DNA of 47,284 bases from Saprospiraceae bacterium (GCA_029252685.1 JAQXAY010000225.1:1-47284), one strand, 5' to 3'; numbered from the stretch's first letter, positions 1 through 9,396 are shown. The notes: generated by a model from the sequence alone, not told the origin. A program made the numbers and translations.

Positions 1-489
1 TTAAAGCTACTGATTCGCAACGAGGAGATGTATGTTGGATTAGGTGTGGTTCCTTATATGTTGTTTGCTTTCATCCTTTTAGGGATTTATTACAATCTTT
101 CCGTGTGGTTTAAGTTAACAGATCGAACCATCTACGCTTCTTACATTGCGGTCGCAGGAGCTGTTGTGACTGCTGTAGTTGCAGTTATTACGATTCCTAT
201 GTTTAGTTACTACGGAGTGGCCTATGCCGCTTTAGCCTGTTATCTTTTCATGATTGGCCTGTCCTATTTTTTTGGCAAAAGATTCTATCCAATTCCTTAT
301 GATGTGAGAGGAGCATTATTTTATTTAGCAACAGCTCTGTTGCTGAATTATGTACGATCATTTATTGTGGACTTACTCAGTCCTAATCTTTTTGCCGAAT
401 TAGCCATTGGAATAGCAACAGCATTGGCATTTATTGCTATGGTGTTCCTTAAGGAGAGGGCATTTTTAAAACGAATATTAGGGAAATAG
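1..489 (+). CDS. Polysaccharide/lipopolysaccharide flippase, C-terminal part
   Basis: This is the 3' end of a gene that enters from the left edge; the frame is open from base 1, so the Met at base 28 is internal. The 162 visible residues form about five hydrophobic helices. They resemble the C-terminal half of MATE/MOP-superfamily oligosaccharide flippases of Bacteroidota, including the conserved segment GIYYNLSVWFKLTDRT. Such proteins move lipid-linked polysaccharide units across the inner membrane. A short Lys/Arg-rich tail follows the last helix. The gene runs 12 bp into the 3' end of the convergent lipoprotein gene. The family call is good; the polysaccharide cannot be told. Confidence 0.8.
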   Translation, partial: LKLLIRNEEMYVGLGVVPYMLFAFILLGIYYNLSVWFKLTDRTIYASYIAVAGAVVTAVVAVITIPMFSYYGVAYAALACYLFMIGLSYFFGKRFYPIPYDVRGALFYLATALLLNYVRSFIVDLLSPNLFAELAIGIATALAFIAMVFLKERAFLKRILGK

Positions 490-879
490 AAACTCTTCCT
501 CCTTGGTCGTAGTTGCATCTAGTCTAATCAACAATTCTTGAATAGCACTGTCTGTAGTTTCAACTCTAATAAAATAATAGTTGTTTCCTTCGAGTTCGGC
601 AGTTTGATAGGTTCCCGAGATATCTGTTTTTCCCGTTTGTAAGAGAAATGCATCGTTAGGCTCAGGCTCGTTTACATATTCAAATATTTTTACAGACGCA
701 TTTATTTCGGGTGTTTTAACAGAACAAAGCGGATCATTTGAACAGTTTGAAACCCGAATAATTAATGTTGTGATTTCTTCTTCAAAAAGCATAGTTTGTG
801 CCTCATCATTTTTGCAGGAATTGATGAACAACACGGATAGAAAAAAACAGACAGATATGTACCAGGCTTTAAAGGACAT
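478..879 (-). CDS. Small hypothetical lipoprotein
   Basis: The product is 133 residues. It starts with a Lys, a hydrophobic core and a lipobox-like INSC, so Cys22 is the probable lipidated residue and the protein should sit on the periplasmic or outer face of the envelope. The rest is a compact domain with three more Cys (NCSNDPLC and the one in the signal region) and a pattern suggesting beta strands, perhaps a carboxypeptidase-regulatory-like fold (SGTYQTAELEGNNYYF), but I do not recognise a family. No other start would keep the signal peptide, so ATG at 879 is fixed. That ATG overlaps the probable start of the divergent MutS-like gene. The 3' end overlaps the flippase gene by 12 bp. Confidence 0.65.
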   Translation of the reverse strand: MSFKAWYISVCFFLSVLFINSCKNDEAQTMLFEEEITTLIIRVSNCSNDPLCSVKTPEINASVKIFEYVNEPEPNDAFLLQTGKTDISGTYQTAELEGNNYYFIRVETTDSAIQELLIRLDATTTKEEEFLFP

Positions 880-2662
880 GCCAAATGAATTAGATCAATA
901 TTATAAAGATAGACAAGTAAATTTTCAAATGCTTGCCGAATCTTATAAAAGTAAGGCTACTCGTCTTTCTTTGGTTCGCTTGTTCTATTTTTTGATCATG
1001 GCTTTTGTACTGATTTATATCTGGACAAGCCTTGCTCTTCCTTTTGCTCTCTTATTGTCAGTTGCAATTGTTGGCGGATTTTTAGTACTCGTAAAACGAT
1101 ATCAAAAGCTGCTGAAACTTCAGCTGTTCAATGCTTCTATGGCTCAGGTAAATGCTGATGAAATTGCCGCCTTGGGCAATGATTATTCTATGTTCAATGA
1201 CGGCTCTATGTTTATAGATGAGGCTCACAATTATAGCTCTGATCTGGATATATTTGGGGTACAATCGCTCTTTCAATATTTGAATAGAGCAGAGACTTGG
1301 TTTGGTAGGAAAAAGCTGGCTTCGTTTCTTATGGGCTTTGATAGTAGGGAAGAGGTGATATCAAGGCAGGAGGCTGTTCAAGAATTGAAACCTTATGTTG
1401 AATTCAGACAATCCTTGCGTGCATCTGCTTTCAATAGTCAAGATGATGCACATAAGCTTAAGCTTTTGGAAGAGTGGTTTGCGGAAAAAGATATCATCAA
1501 AGGAAGTCTATATCGATACTCAACTATCCTCGCTTTCGTTTTTAGTATAGGGTTCTTTGTTTTGCAATATCATTATTTTCTTGCCATCTGGACTCTAGTT
1601 GCCTTCCTGCCAATAATTCTTATTCTTCGAAAGTTATTTGTTCCAATCAATGAAACTCATCAGAAAACCGGAAAGGCAGAAGCGATTTTGAATTCCTATT
1701 CAAACATATTGGCTGTATGTGAAAAAATAGACTTGAAGGCGCCATTCAACAAGAAGTTACTCAACAAATTGGGTGAGGAGGAGAAGGCTTCCGACGCAAT
1801 CAATAAGCTTAGTTATATTCTTTCACAGTTGAATGTGAGATACAATGTCTTTGTCATTTTCTTAAATCTTCTTGGTGCTTGGGATATTTATTGGGTGTAT
1901 CGATTAGAAAAATGGAGAGCTTCCTACAAGTCGGATGTTTTTGAGTGGTTTGATATGATGGGAAGCTTTGAGGCTTTGAACGCTCTTGCAAATTTGTCAC
2001 TTAATAAAAAGGAGTGGATAGTTCCAGTGCTTGTGGAAAAAGGAATGCTTGAAGGAAGCGAACTCGGACATCCTCTGATAAAAGATGAGAGTAGGGTTTC
2101 TAATAATTTTGATTGTCCATCCGAAGGACATACTAAGTTGCTTACGGGATCAAATATGGCAGGAAAAAGTACATTTTTGCGCACAGTCGGACTCAATATT
2201 GTATTAGCAAATGCCGGCTCTGTTGTTTGTGCAAAAGCCTTAAGTTTACCAATGCTAAGGGTCATTACAAGTATGCGAAATAGCGACAACTTGCATGATA
2301 GTACCTCTTCTTTTTATGCAGAATTAAAGCGGATACGCAAAGTGATAAATCTGGTAAAGGCGGAGTCTAATGTATTTTATTTACTAGATGAAATCCTCAA
2401 AGGCACGAATTCTAAAGACCGACATAAGGGATCTAGGGCACTTATCCTGCAATTGATTCGCGATCGAGGTGCCGGAATAGTAGCAACCCATGATCTTGAT
2501 TTAGGAAATATGCAGGACGAGCATCCAGCACTCATAGAAAACATCTGTCTTGAGGTAGATATCAAAGGCAATGAACTTGACTTTGATTATAAAATACAAA
2601 AAGGTGTTTGTAAAAGTCTAAACGCTAGTATTCTAATGCAGAATATGGGAATAGACCTTTAG
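878..2662 (+). CDS. Membrane-anchored MutS-family ATPase
   Basis: The protein is 594 residues from the ATG at 878. Two N-terminal hydrophobic helices (about residues 30-75) are followed by a second hydrophobic pair (about 210-250), a helical lever/core region, and a C-terminal MutS ATPase domain: Walker A GSNMAGKS at 424-431, Walker B LLDE with Asp504-Glu505, and the ATHD motif after it. The mismatch-recognition domain I of true MutS is absent. Bacteroidota carry such MutS-related proteins; their function is not established, and membrane location is inferred from the helices. The frame is open further upstream (GTG 770, ATG 824, ATG 857). I prefer 878 because the sequence from YYKDRQ on fits the family N-terminus. 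Confidence 0.8.
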   Translation: MPNELDQYYKDRQVNFQMLAESYKSKATRLSLVRLFYFLIMAFVLIYIWTSLALPFALLLSVAIVGGFLVLVKRYQKLLKLQLFNASMAQVNADEIAALGNDYSMFNDGSMFIDEAHNYSSDLDIFGVQSLFQYLNRAETWFGRKKLASFLMGFDSREEVISRQEAVQELKPYVEFRQSLRASAFNSQDDAHKLKLLEEWFAEKDIIKGSLYRYSTILAFVFSIGFFVLQYHYFLAIWTLVAFLPIILILRKLFVPINETHQKTGKAEAILNSYSNILAVCEKIDLKAPFNKKLLNKLGEEEKASDAINKLSYILSQLNVRYNVFVIFLNLLGAWDIYWVYRLEKWRASYKSDVFEWFDMMGSFEALNALANLSLNKKEWIVPVLVEKGMLEGSELGHPLIKDESRVSNNFDCPSEGHTKLLTGSNMAGKSTFLRTVGLNIVLANAGSVVCAKALSLPMLRVITSMRNSDNLHDSTSSFYAELKRIRKVINLVKAESNVFYLLDEILKGTNSKDRHKGSRALILQLIRDRGAGIVATHDLDLGNMQDEHPALIENICLEVDIKGNELDFDYKIQKGVCKSLNASILMQNMGIDL

Positions 2663-2665
2663 CAG

Positions 2666-4996
2666 TTACTTTATGTTTTTCTTGACAGCGGCATTTACAT
2701 AGAGGACATTTCCTATGTTATCTAAGCCGTGGAAGCATTCTTCACCCTTGTGTTTAATGCTTTCATTTCTTAGTCCACAGATTGTTAGATCTGCATCCGC
2801 AGATTTTTGTTCGATTATTGTTTTCATCTCTGTATCCGGATCTCTGTTGATGATCTGAATATTGTTCGGTGAGATAGGAAGTTGCCCTGCCTTGATCAAT
2901 TCAAATAGATGGTTGCGTTCTTCTTCTGCTCTGCTTTCTGGGAATACAGCAAATATTTTTATCTGTCCAGATTTCCATTCCTTGTGACCGAGAATAATGA
3001 AGGCTAGAAGGATCATAAGGTTAGCATTCACAAAGTCGTTGTCAGAGATCCAAATATGAATATTCTGCTTCAATCCATATCCTCGTTCTGAGGTCGCTAG
3101 GATAGCCACATCAAAATCAACGGAACGGATTAGGGTAAAGTTATCTACGATATCTTTTAAGTTCTCTTTGTTGACCTTGGAAAACTCAAGGATAAGTAAA
3201 TTATTTTCCGTACCTGAAATACCAGGTAACTGGATGACTTGCGCAATAGCAGAGGTGTAGGACGGCGAGATGAGTGTATCTACATAAATATTACTCTGTG
3301 TAGTTTCTGCCATCTTTATCAGCCTTTTCTGCGCGCCTATAGCTTCCTTATGCGTGGATTTGGACAAGTATCCACTGATCTTATGAATGTAGGTACCAAA
3401 ACCATAGCGTTGAGAGATCCATCGTAGAAGGTCAAGTGCTCCAAGGCGATCAAAAGAGTTTTCAGAGATACAAACAGCTGAAGGTCTCCAAGATCCTGTC
3501 TGCTCCTTATCCGCTTTTTGAAGAAATACCTGAAGCTGACGACTAACCTGTCCAATAACTCCTTGGAATATTCTTGCAATGTTTTTCTTATCTGGGTTAT
3601 ATCTTGAAACAATACTATAGAACAAGACTAGGAAGATAATTGCAGATATAGCATAGGCAGAATTCATAAAGAACATAAGCCCAAAGCAAGACAATGCACC
3701 AAATAAGCTAATGATCCAATGCGATTTAAATGTTGGCCTATAAGAAGGATCAGCTGCAAAATGCTGCAGGAAACTTATCAGGTTTAATGTTCCGTAAGTC
3801 ACCATGAAAAACATGGAAATGATCTCTGCAACCATATCTAAGCCTCCGATCATAATAAAGATAAAGGCTACTAATATGGTGATTAGTGTAGCATTGAAAG
3901 GTTCATCGTTTTGGCCCTTACCTCTAGACAACCAAAAATTTATTTTTTTGGAAGGAAGTACTCGATCTCTTGCAATAGCTTGAAGTGTTCTTGGTGCTAC
4001 AAGGATAGATCCAAGTGCTGAAGATATTGTAGCTGCTGCTAAGCCCAGAGGGATTAGCCACCAACCTTGCCATGCAATTTCTGCCATGATCAATTGATCC
4101 GTGTTGGCAAGATCAGCCGGTGAAGCAGAGCTGTAAAGTTTATAGCTTATGAACAGGTAGATAATCATACCAGATATCGTAGCTGCCAAAGTCCCAAGTG
4201 GAATAGACTTGCTAGGTTTTTCTAAATCGCCCGAAAGGCCTACCCCCGCTGTCATTCCAGTAAATGCTGGAAATATGATTGCGAAAACAAGAAAGAATGG
4301 AAGTTTATCTGAAGGTTTTTTGTTAGGTTTTTCGCTAGAGTCTATGTTGCTATTTTCTAATGGAATAGTATCCGGAGTAGCGACTTCACTTATGGCATTG
4401 CCGGACAGCTCCACATTGTTCATGAGGTCTGTTTCGGGGGTATATCCTGTATCACCAGCAAAAAAAGCGATGAGGGATATAAACAAGGTTACGACAACAA
4501 CATATAATGCTTTCACGCCGAGGTCAGCTCCTTTAGTCAGCACAATTAAAGTCAGTAAGACTAACACAGGAATACTAACGGTCTGTTTTTTCTCTAGCAA
4601 CCACTGTACAGTTGTTGGAAGATCATAGGTTGACATTAGATAATCAAATAGCGAACTGAAGGCTTCCGCGAATGCTATAACATAAAAGGCTACGCTAATT
4701 GCTTGTGAAAAATATAAGGCAATCCCTATTGAAGATCCTATAACTAGACCAAAAGATCTAGATATGATATAATATTCTCCACCACCTTCAACTTTCTGAT
4801 TTGTAGCAATCTCTGCTATAGACATGGCTGTAGGTATGGTTACAGCATGACCAATAAGAACGATCAATATTGTGCCTACAAAGCCTACTGATCCTACTGC
4901 AAATCCAAACCGTAAGAACATTACTGCTCCAAGGATTGTAGATATTGCAGTGAAGAATACAGGTGCAGTGCCGAATTTTTTTCTAGTTGAAGCCAT
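2666..4996 (-). CDS. Cation-chloride-cotransporter-like APC permease
   Basis: The protein has 776 residues. The first 480 or so form about 12 transmembrane helices of the amino acid-polyamine-cation superfamily. They start with GTAPVFFTAISTILGAVMFL, which matches the unwound TM1 region of SLC12 (Na-K-Cl/K-Cl) cotransporters, and include the GGGEYYIISRSFG segment. The remaining 290 residues are a soluble cytoplasmic domain like the SLC12 C-terminal domain. Electroneutral uptake or efflux of K+/Cl- is the likely role, but amino-acid transport cannot be excluded. An insertion rich in Asn, Ser and Pro lies between helices near residues 190-235. The gene ends 3 bp from the convergent MutS-like gene. 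Upstream it faces the amidohydrolase gene across a 94-bp divergent region. Confidence 0.82.
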   Translation of the reverse strand: MASTRKKFGTAPVFFTAISTILGAVMFLRFGFAVGSVGFVGTILIVLIGHAVTIPTAMSIAEIATNQKVEGGGEYYIISRSFGLVIGSSIGIALYFSQAISVAFYVIAFAEAFSSLFDYLMSTYDLPTTVQWLLEKKQTVSIPVLVLLTLIVLTKGADLGVKALYVVVVTLFISLIAFFAGDTGYTPETDLMNNVELSGNAISEVATPDTIPLENSNIDSSEKPNKKPSDKLPFFLVFAIIFPAFTGMTAGVGLSGDLEKPSKSIPLGTLAATISGMIIYLFISYKLYSSASPADLANTDQLIMAEIAWQGWWLIPLGLAAATISSALGSILVAPRTLQAIARDRVLPSKKINFWLSRGKGQNDEPFNATLITILVAFIFIMIGGLDMVAEIISMFFMVTYGTLNLISFLQHFAADPSYRPTFKSHWIISLFGALSCFGLMFFMNSAYAISAIIFLVLFYSIVSRYNPDKKNIARIFQGVIGQVSRQLQVFLQKADKEQTGSWRPSAVCISENSFDRLGALDLLRWISQRYGFGTYIHKISGYLSKSTHKEAIGAQKRLIKMAETTQSNIYVDTLISPSYTSAIAQVIQLPGISGTENNLLILEFSKVNKENLKDIVDNFTLIRSVDFDVAILATSERGYGLKQNIHIWISDNDFVNANLMILLAFIILGHKEWKSGQIKIFAVFPESRAEEERNHLFELIKAGQLPISPNNIQIINRDPDTEMKTIIEQKSADADLTICGLRNESIKHKGEECFHGLDNIGNVLYVNAAVKKNIK

Positions 4997-5017
4997 GTCT
5001 TTAGACTGTAAAAGAAT

Positions 5018-5042
5018 GATCTAAGTATAAAAATATTAGATC
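5018..5042. repeat. Inverted repeat in divergent promoter region
   Basis: GATCTAA (5018-5024) and TTAGATC (5036-5042) are perfect inverted copies with an 11-nt spacer. The half-site centres are 18 bp apart, a little under two helical turns. The repeat lies between the divergently transcribed permease and amidohydrolase genes, so a dimeric regulator could bind here. AT-rich sequence makes chance occurrence quite possible, and no regulator gene is next to it. Confidence 0.3.
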
Positions 5043-5090
5043 TTAATATTAATTTGAGAAACTAAACATTTACTTATCAAAACATTATCA

Positions 5091-8084
5091 ATGATCCATT
5101 TTCGCCAAAAATTCATCCTGGTGCTCACAATACTTTGTGTATGTGCAACATCCTGGGGTCAAGAGGGATTTCCATATCCCGGAGTCGACGACTCAAGATC
5201 TGATCACGTTTTTATTTCCAATGCTAATATTCACATTTCTTTCGACAAAAAGATAGTAAATGGGTCTATCATTGTTAAAAATGGTCGTATAGCCGCTATT
5301 GGTACTGATTTAGAAAAGCCTGAAACAGCAAGTGAATACGATGCTCAAGGTATGAACATATACCCATCTTTTGTTGAACTATATTCTGATTACGGCTTGA
5401 AAAAAGAAGAAAAGAAACCATCTGACCGTAACAACTGGTTTTCTAGTTCACCTGACGAAAGTCCGAAGGGAGCTTACGGTTGGAATGCAGCTATAAAACC
5501 TCAAAAACAAGCTTTTAGAGATTTCAGTGTTGATAAAAAGGCTGCCTCTAATTTAAGGAGTCATGGTTTTGGAACTGTTTTATCCCATCACAAAGATGGT
5601 ATTGCAAGGGGAACAGCAACTTTAGTTACGCTGAGCGAAAAAAATAGCCAGACCGCTTTATTGAACGAACAATCAGGAAATTTCTTTTCCTTTAATAAGG
5701 GGAGTTCTACTACCTCATATCCAAGATCCTTAATGGGATGTATTTCTTTGATCAAGCAATCTTATTTGGATGCACAGTGGTATGCGGCAGAGGGCCACAA
5801 AAAAGAAACGAACCTTTCTCTTCAAGCCTGGAATGATAATATGTCTTTGACCCAGTTCTTTGTAGCCAACGATAAGCTTAATGTGTTGCGTGCAGACAAG
5901 ATTGCAAAGGCCTTTGGACAAAAATATATTTTTGTTGGAGGAGGAGATGAATATATGCGAATTGATGAGCTTAAGAATACGGGCTCAAGATTTGTAATTC
6001 CTGTCGACTATCCTGCTGCAATGGATGTAGAAGATCCATTTGCTGCAGAAATCGTTGACTATTCTGACATGCTTCATTGGGAACTTGCTAAAACGAACGC
6101 AGCACGCTTGAATAAGGCGGGAATAGAATTCTCATTTACTTCCGATGGATTGGAGCGTGGAGATAATATGATTACTCAGGTCGAGTATGCTGAAAAAGCA
6201 GGTTTGTCGAAGGAACACGCCTTGAAAGCCTTGACCGAAACTCCTGCAAGGATGGCAGGAGCCTATGAGCAGATTGGTTCTTTAGAGCAAGGTAAATGGG
6301 CAAATTTTTTAATTGTTGATGGGACTCTTTTTGAAGGAGGTAAACTGGTCAGCAATTGGGTACAAGGAGCAGAACACAGCATAAATCCTGAAAAAGAACA
6401 GCTTACCACAGGGGATTATTCATTTGAGGTAGGAGAAGATTCATATACTTTGAATGTATCTGAAGGTCGAATGGGTCTTGCTCTAAAAATCGTAATTGAT
6501 GATAGCACAGATATTAGTCTTAAGCAATCGACAAGTATGAACCGAATCAGCCTTAGCTTTAGTCCGGAGGATTCGAAAGAAAAAGTTCGCCTGAGTGGTT
6601 TTTGGACAGAGGATAAGATGAGTGGTCGTGGACAACTTACTTCTGGGGAATGGGTGAATTGGTCAGCAAGCCTTATGGATAAAAAGGAAAAGGAGGCTCA
6701 GAAAAGAAAAAAGAAAGGCGATATAACTTCAAAAATAGATCAGCCAGTTGTTTATCCTTTTATGGCATTTGGCAATAAAGAACTTCCAGCAGCTAAGACC
6801 TATTTAATTAAAAATGCAACGGTCTGGACGAATGAAGCCGATGGTATATTAGAGCAGACGGATGTCTTGGTAAAAGAAGGAAAGATTAAGAAGATTGGTA
6901 AAAACCTTAAACAGGGCGACGCAATTGTTATCGATGGAACGGGGAAGCACTTAACACCTGGTATTATAGATGAGCATACTCACATAGCCGCTACTCGTGG
7001 TATCAATGAAGGGACTCAAGCATCTTCTGCAGAGGTATCAGTAATGGAGGTAGTGAACTCTGAAGATATTGATATCTATAGACAACTTTCAGGAGGGGTT
7101 ACAACTGCGCAGATCCTGCATGGTTCTGCAAATCCTATTGGTGGTCAGTCTGCGTTGATTAAATTGAAGTGGGGCTATACACCAGACCTTATGCTTTATC
7201 CAAATGCAGATCCTTTTATAAAATTTGCACTCGGTGAAAATGTAAAGCAATCTTGGAACAGACAAGGAAGTCGTTATCCAAGAACTCGAATGGGGGTAGA
7301 GCAGGTTTATGAGAATTATTTCACCAAAGCTAAAGAGTACGGTCAAGTAAAAGCGTCTGGTCAAGCATATCGCGTAGATCTTGAGCTGGAAGCATTGCTT
7401 CAGATTTTAAATAGTGAACGGTTTATAACTTGTCACTCTTATCAACAGGGAGAGATTAATATGTTGATGAAATTAGCAGAACGCTACGGATTTAAAGTAA
7501 ATACGTTTACGCACATACTTGAAGGTTATAAGGTTGCAGATAAGATGGTAGAGCATGGCGCTGGAGGTTCTTCATTCTCCGATTGGTGGGCTTACAAATA
7601 CGAAGTGATTGATGCGATTCCTTACAACGGTAAATTGATGCACGATCAAGGTGTTGTTGTTGCCTTTAATTCAGATGATGCTGAGATGGCAAGAAGATTA
7701 AATCAGGAAGCTGGTAAAGCTGTGATGTATGGAAACATGCCAGAGGAAGAAGCACTAAAGTTTGTAACATTAAACCCAGCCAAACTTTTACATATTGACA
7801 AAGAGGTGGGTTCGGTAAAAGAAGGAAAGCATGCTGATTTGGTGTTGTGGTCTACACATCCTTTGAGTGTATATGCTAAAGCTGATATTACGATGATAGA
7901 AGGAGCTGTTTTCTTCGATAGGTCTGCTGATCAAGAAGCTAGGGAGGACTTGAAAGTGGAGCGAAGTCGTCTGATTCAATTGATGCTTCAGGAAAAGTCA
8001 AGCGGCGGTAAGATGCGAAAAGCACAAGGTCGTAGGAAGCATCATTACCACTGTGATCATGAGGAAGACGAAGGAAGAGATTAA
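5091..8084 (+). CDS. Secreted tandem amidohydrolase (inactive N-half, active C-half)
   Basis: The protein has 997 residues with a signal peptide ending near ATSWGQ. It carries two modules of the imidazolonepropionase/dihydroorotase-like amidohydrolase superfamily. In the first (about 40-430) the place of the metal-binding HxH is taken by Tyr98-x-Asp100, so it is probably catalytically dead. The second (about 570-960) keeps the ligands: His629-x-His631, later His residues in TCHSYQ and FTHILEGY, and the Asp of FNSDD. A periplasmic hydrolase of cyclic amides or peptides is likely; the substrate is unknown. The C-terminus ends in an unusual tail rich in Lys, Arg, His and acidic residues. The next amidohydrolase gene starts 19 bp downstream, so they form one operon. 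Confidence 0.87.
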   Translation: MIHFRQKFILVLTILCVCATSWGQEGFPYPGVDDSRSDHVFISNANIHISFDKKIVNGSIIVKNGRIAAIGTDLEKPETASEYDAQGMNIYPSFVELYSDYGLKKEEKKPSDRNNWFSSSPDESPKGAYGWNAAIKPQKQAFRDFSVDKKAASNLRSHGFGTVLSHHKDGIARGTATLVTLSEKNSQTALLNEQSGNFFSFNKGSSTTSYPRSLMGCISLIKQSYLDAQWYAAEGHKKETNLSLQAWNDNMSLTQFFVANDKLNVLRADKIAKAFGQKYIFVGGGDEYMRIDELKNTGSRFVIPVDYPAAMDVEDPFAAEIVDYSDMLHWELAKTNAARLNKAGIEFSFTSDGLERGDNMITQVEYAEKAGLSKEHALKALTETPARMAGAYEQIGSLEQGKWANFLIVDGTLFEGGKLVSNWVQGAEHSINPEKEQLTTGDYSFEVGEDSYTLNVSEGRMGLALKIVIDDSTDISLKQSTSMNRISLSFSPEDSKEKVRLSGFWTEDKMSGRGQLTSGEWVNWSASLMDKKEKEAQKRKKKGDITSKIDQPVVYPFMAFGNKELPAAKTYLIKNATVWTNEADGILEQTDVLVKEGKIKKIGKNLKQGDAIVIDGTGKHLTPGIIDEHTHIAATRGINEGTQASSAEVSVMEVVNSEDIDIYRQLSGGVTTAQILHGSANPIGGQSALIKLKWGYTPDLMLYPNADPFIKFALGENVKQSWNRQGSRYPRTRMGVEQVYENYFTKAKEYGQVKASGQAYRVDLELEALLQILNSERFITCHSYQQGEINMLMKLAERYGFKVNTFTHILEGYKVADKMVEHGAGGSSFSDWWAYKYEVIDAIPYNGKLMHDQGVVVAFNSDDAEMARRLNQEAGKAVMYGNMPEEEALKFVTLNPAKLLHIDKEVGSVKEGKHADLVLWSTHPLSVYAKADITMIEGAVFFDRSADQEAREDLKVERSRLIQLMLQEKSSGGKMRKAQGRRKHHYHCDHEEDEGRD

Positions 8085-8103
8085 CAATCAAAAACAGATA
8101 ACA

Positions 8104-9396
8104 ATGAAACGTTTAAATATAATTTTAGGACTTCTGATTTTGGCTCAATTTTCTTGGGCACAATCAGATATCTTGAGTCCTGCTCCGGGGCAGGATATGC
8201 CTATTGTCATTACAGGTGCTACGGCACATTTGGGAAATGGCACAAAAATCGACAATGCTGCAATTGCATTTTCTAAAGGTAAGATCAGCTTTGTTGGTAG
8301 AGCAGCGGATTGGTCTGGTACAGATGATCATATAATGATTGACGCTACAGGGAAGCACGTTTACCCTGGATTTATTTCAGCAAACACAACTTTAGGTCTA
8401 AGGGAGATAGATGCAGTAAATGCTACGAGAGACGAACGAGAGATCGGTATGCTCAATCCGAATGTTCGATCTATTATTGCTTATAATACAGATTCTGATA
8501 TTATTCCTACCCTTCGATCGAATGGGGTCTTGATGGCGCAAGTTTGCCCAGTAGGCGGTAGAATGTCTGGAAAATCCTCTATTGTCCAACTGGATGCTTG
8601 GAATTGGGAGGATGCGGCTTACAAGACGGATGAAGGGCAGCACTTGAACTGGCCATCTGCATTCTCTTACAATTGGAGGCGTGGAACTTATGGAAAAAAT
8701 AAGGATTACAACAAGGAGATAAAAGCTATCCGTGAGTTTTTGGACGATGCAAAAGCCTATTGTTCAATTTCCGAGGATAAGCTTGAACAGGCCAACCTAA
8801 AGCTTGAGTCTATGCGCATGTGCTTTGATAAAAAAGCTCAATTGTATATTCATGTAAACTCGGCCAAAGAAATTCAAGAGTCTGTTCTTTTTGCAGAAGA
8901 GTACGGCATGAAAATTGTAATTGTTGGTGGGATCGAAGCTTATAAAATTACAGACTTTTTAGTTGAACATCAGGTACCTGTTATCCTTCAGCGGGTGACT
9001 AGTTTGCCCAATGGAAATGATGTGGATATAGATATGCCATTCAAAAAAGCTTCATTGCTTGAAGATGCTGGTGTGCTCTATTGTTTCAGTGTAGGTGGAT
9101 TCTGGAGAGAACGTAATCTACCTTTTCAAGCGGGCCAATCGGTAGCTTTTGGACTTGATTATGAGGCTGCAGTTTCTGGTTTAACACTAAAGACGGCAGT
9201 AATACTGGGTATCGATGATCGTGTTGGAAGTTTGGAGCGTGGGAAGGACGCCACTTTGTTTATTTCTGATGGAGATGCTTTAGATTATCTAGGGAATAAG
9301 GTAGGTAGAATCTTTATACAAGGTAGAGATGTAAGTACTGAAAACAAGCAAAAGGCTTTGTATCGAAAGTATAAGAAAAAATACGAAAGGCAATAA
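8104..9396 (+). CDS. Amidohydrolase-like secreted protein lacking metal ligands
   Basis: The start is ATG 8104, which gives a clean signal peptide (MKRLNIILGLL to SWAQ) and a 430-residue product; the frame is open upstream to 8053 but that would overlap the previous gene without a signal peptide. It is homologous to the modules of the upstream protein: an N-terminal beta-sandwich (ITGATAHLGNGTKIDNAAI), then a TIM-barrel, then a C-terminal SLERGKDATLFI segment typical of the superfamily. The HxH site reads Asn94-x-Thr96, and the later catalytic Asp region is SVGGFWRER, so the enzyme should be inactive. It most likely acts as a partner or regulatory subunit of the upstream enzyme. A strong terminator follows. 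Confidence 0.82.
   Translation: MKRLNIILGLLILAQFSWAQSDILSPAPGQDMPIVITGATAHLGNGTKIDNAAIAFSKGKISFVGRAADWSGTDDHIMIDATGKHVYPGFISANTTLGLREIDAVNATRDEREIGMLNPNVRSIIAYNTDSDIIPTLRSNGVLMAQVCPVGGRMSGKSSIVQLDAWNWEDAAYKTDEGQHLNWPSAFSYNWRRGTYGKNKDYNKEIKAIREFLDDAKAYCSISEDKLEQANLKLESMRMCFDKKAQLYIHVNSAKEIQESVLFAEEYGMKIVIVGGIEAYKITDFLVEHQVPVILQRVTSLPNGNDVDIDMPFKKASLLEDAGVLYCFSVGGFWRERNLPFQAGQSVAFGLDYEAAVSGLTLKTAVILGIDDRVGSLERGKDATLFISDGDALDYLGNKVGRIFIQGRDVSTENKQKALYRKYKKKYERQ

Noticed and set aside
770-877. Upstream extension of the MutS-like reading frame (GTG 770, ATG 824, ATG 857)
   Set aside because: The extra residues do not fit the family N-terminus and overlap the lipoprotein gene over its signal peptide region; 878 is preferred, though 857 is not excluded.
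4209-4628. Long open frame antisense to the permease gene
   Set aside because: It is a shadow of a well-supported transporter gene, with no family resemblance and no signals.
6670-6720. Possible programmed frameshift or slippery site in the Lys/Glu-rich linker between the amidohydrolase modules
   Set aside because: The A-rich run encodes an ordinary charged linker; the frame continues cleanly and no alternative-frame product is apparent.
8053-8103. Longer start for the second amidohydrolase gene
   Set aside because: It overlaps the previous gene and would hide the clear signal peptide that begins at ATG 8104.
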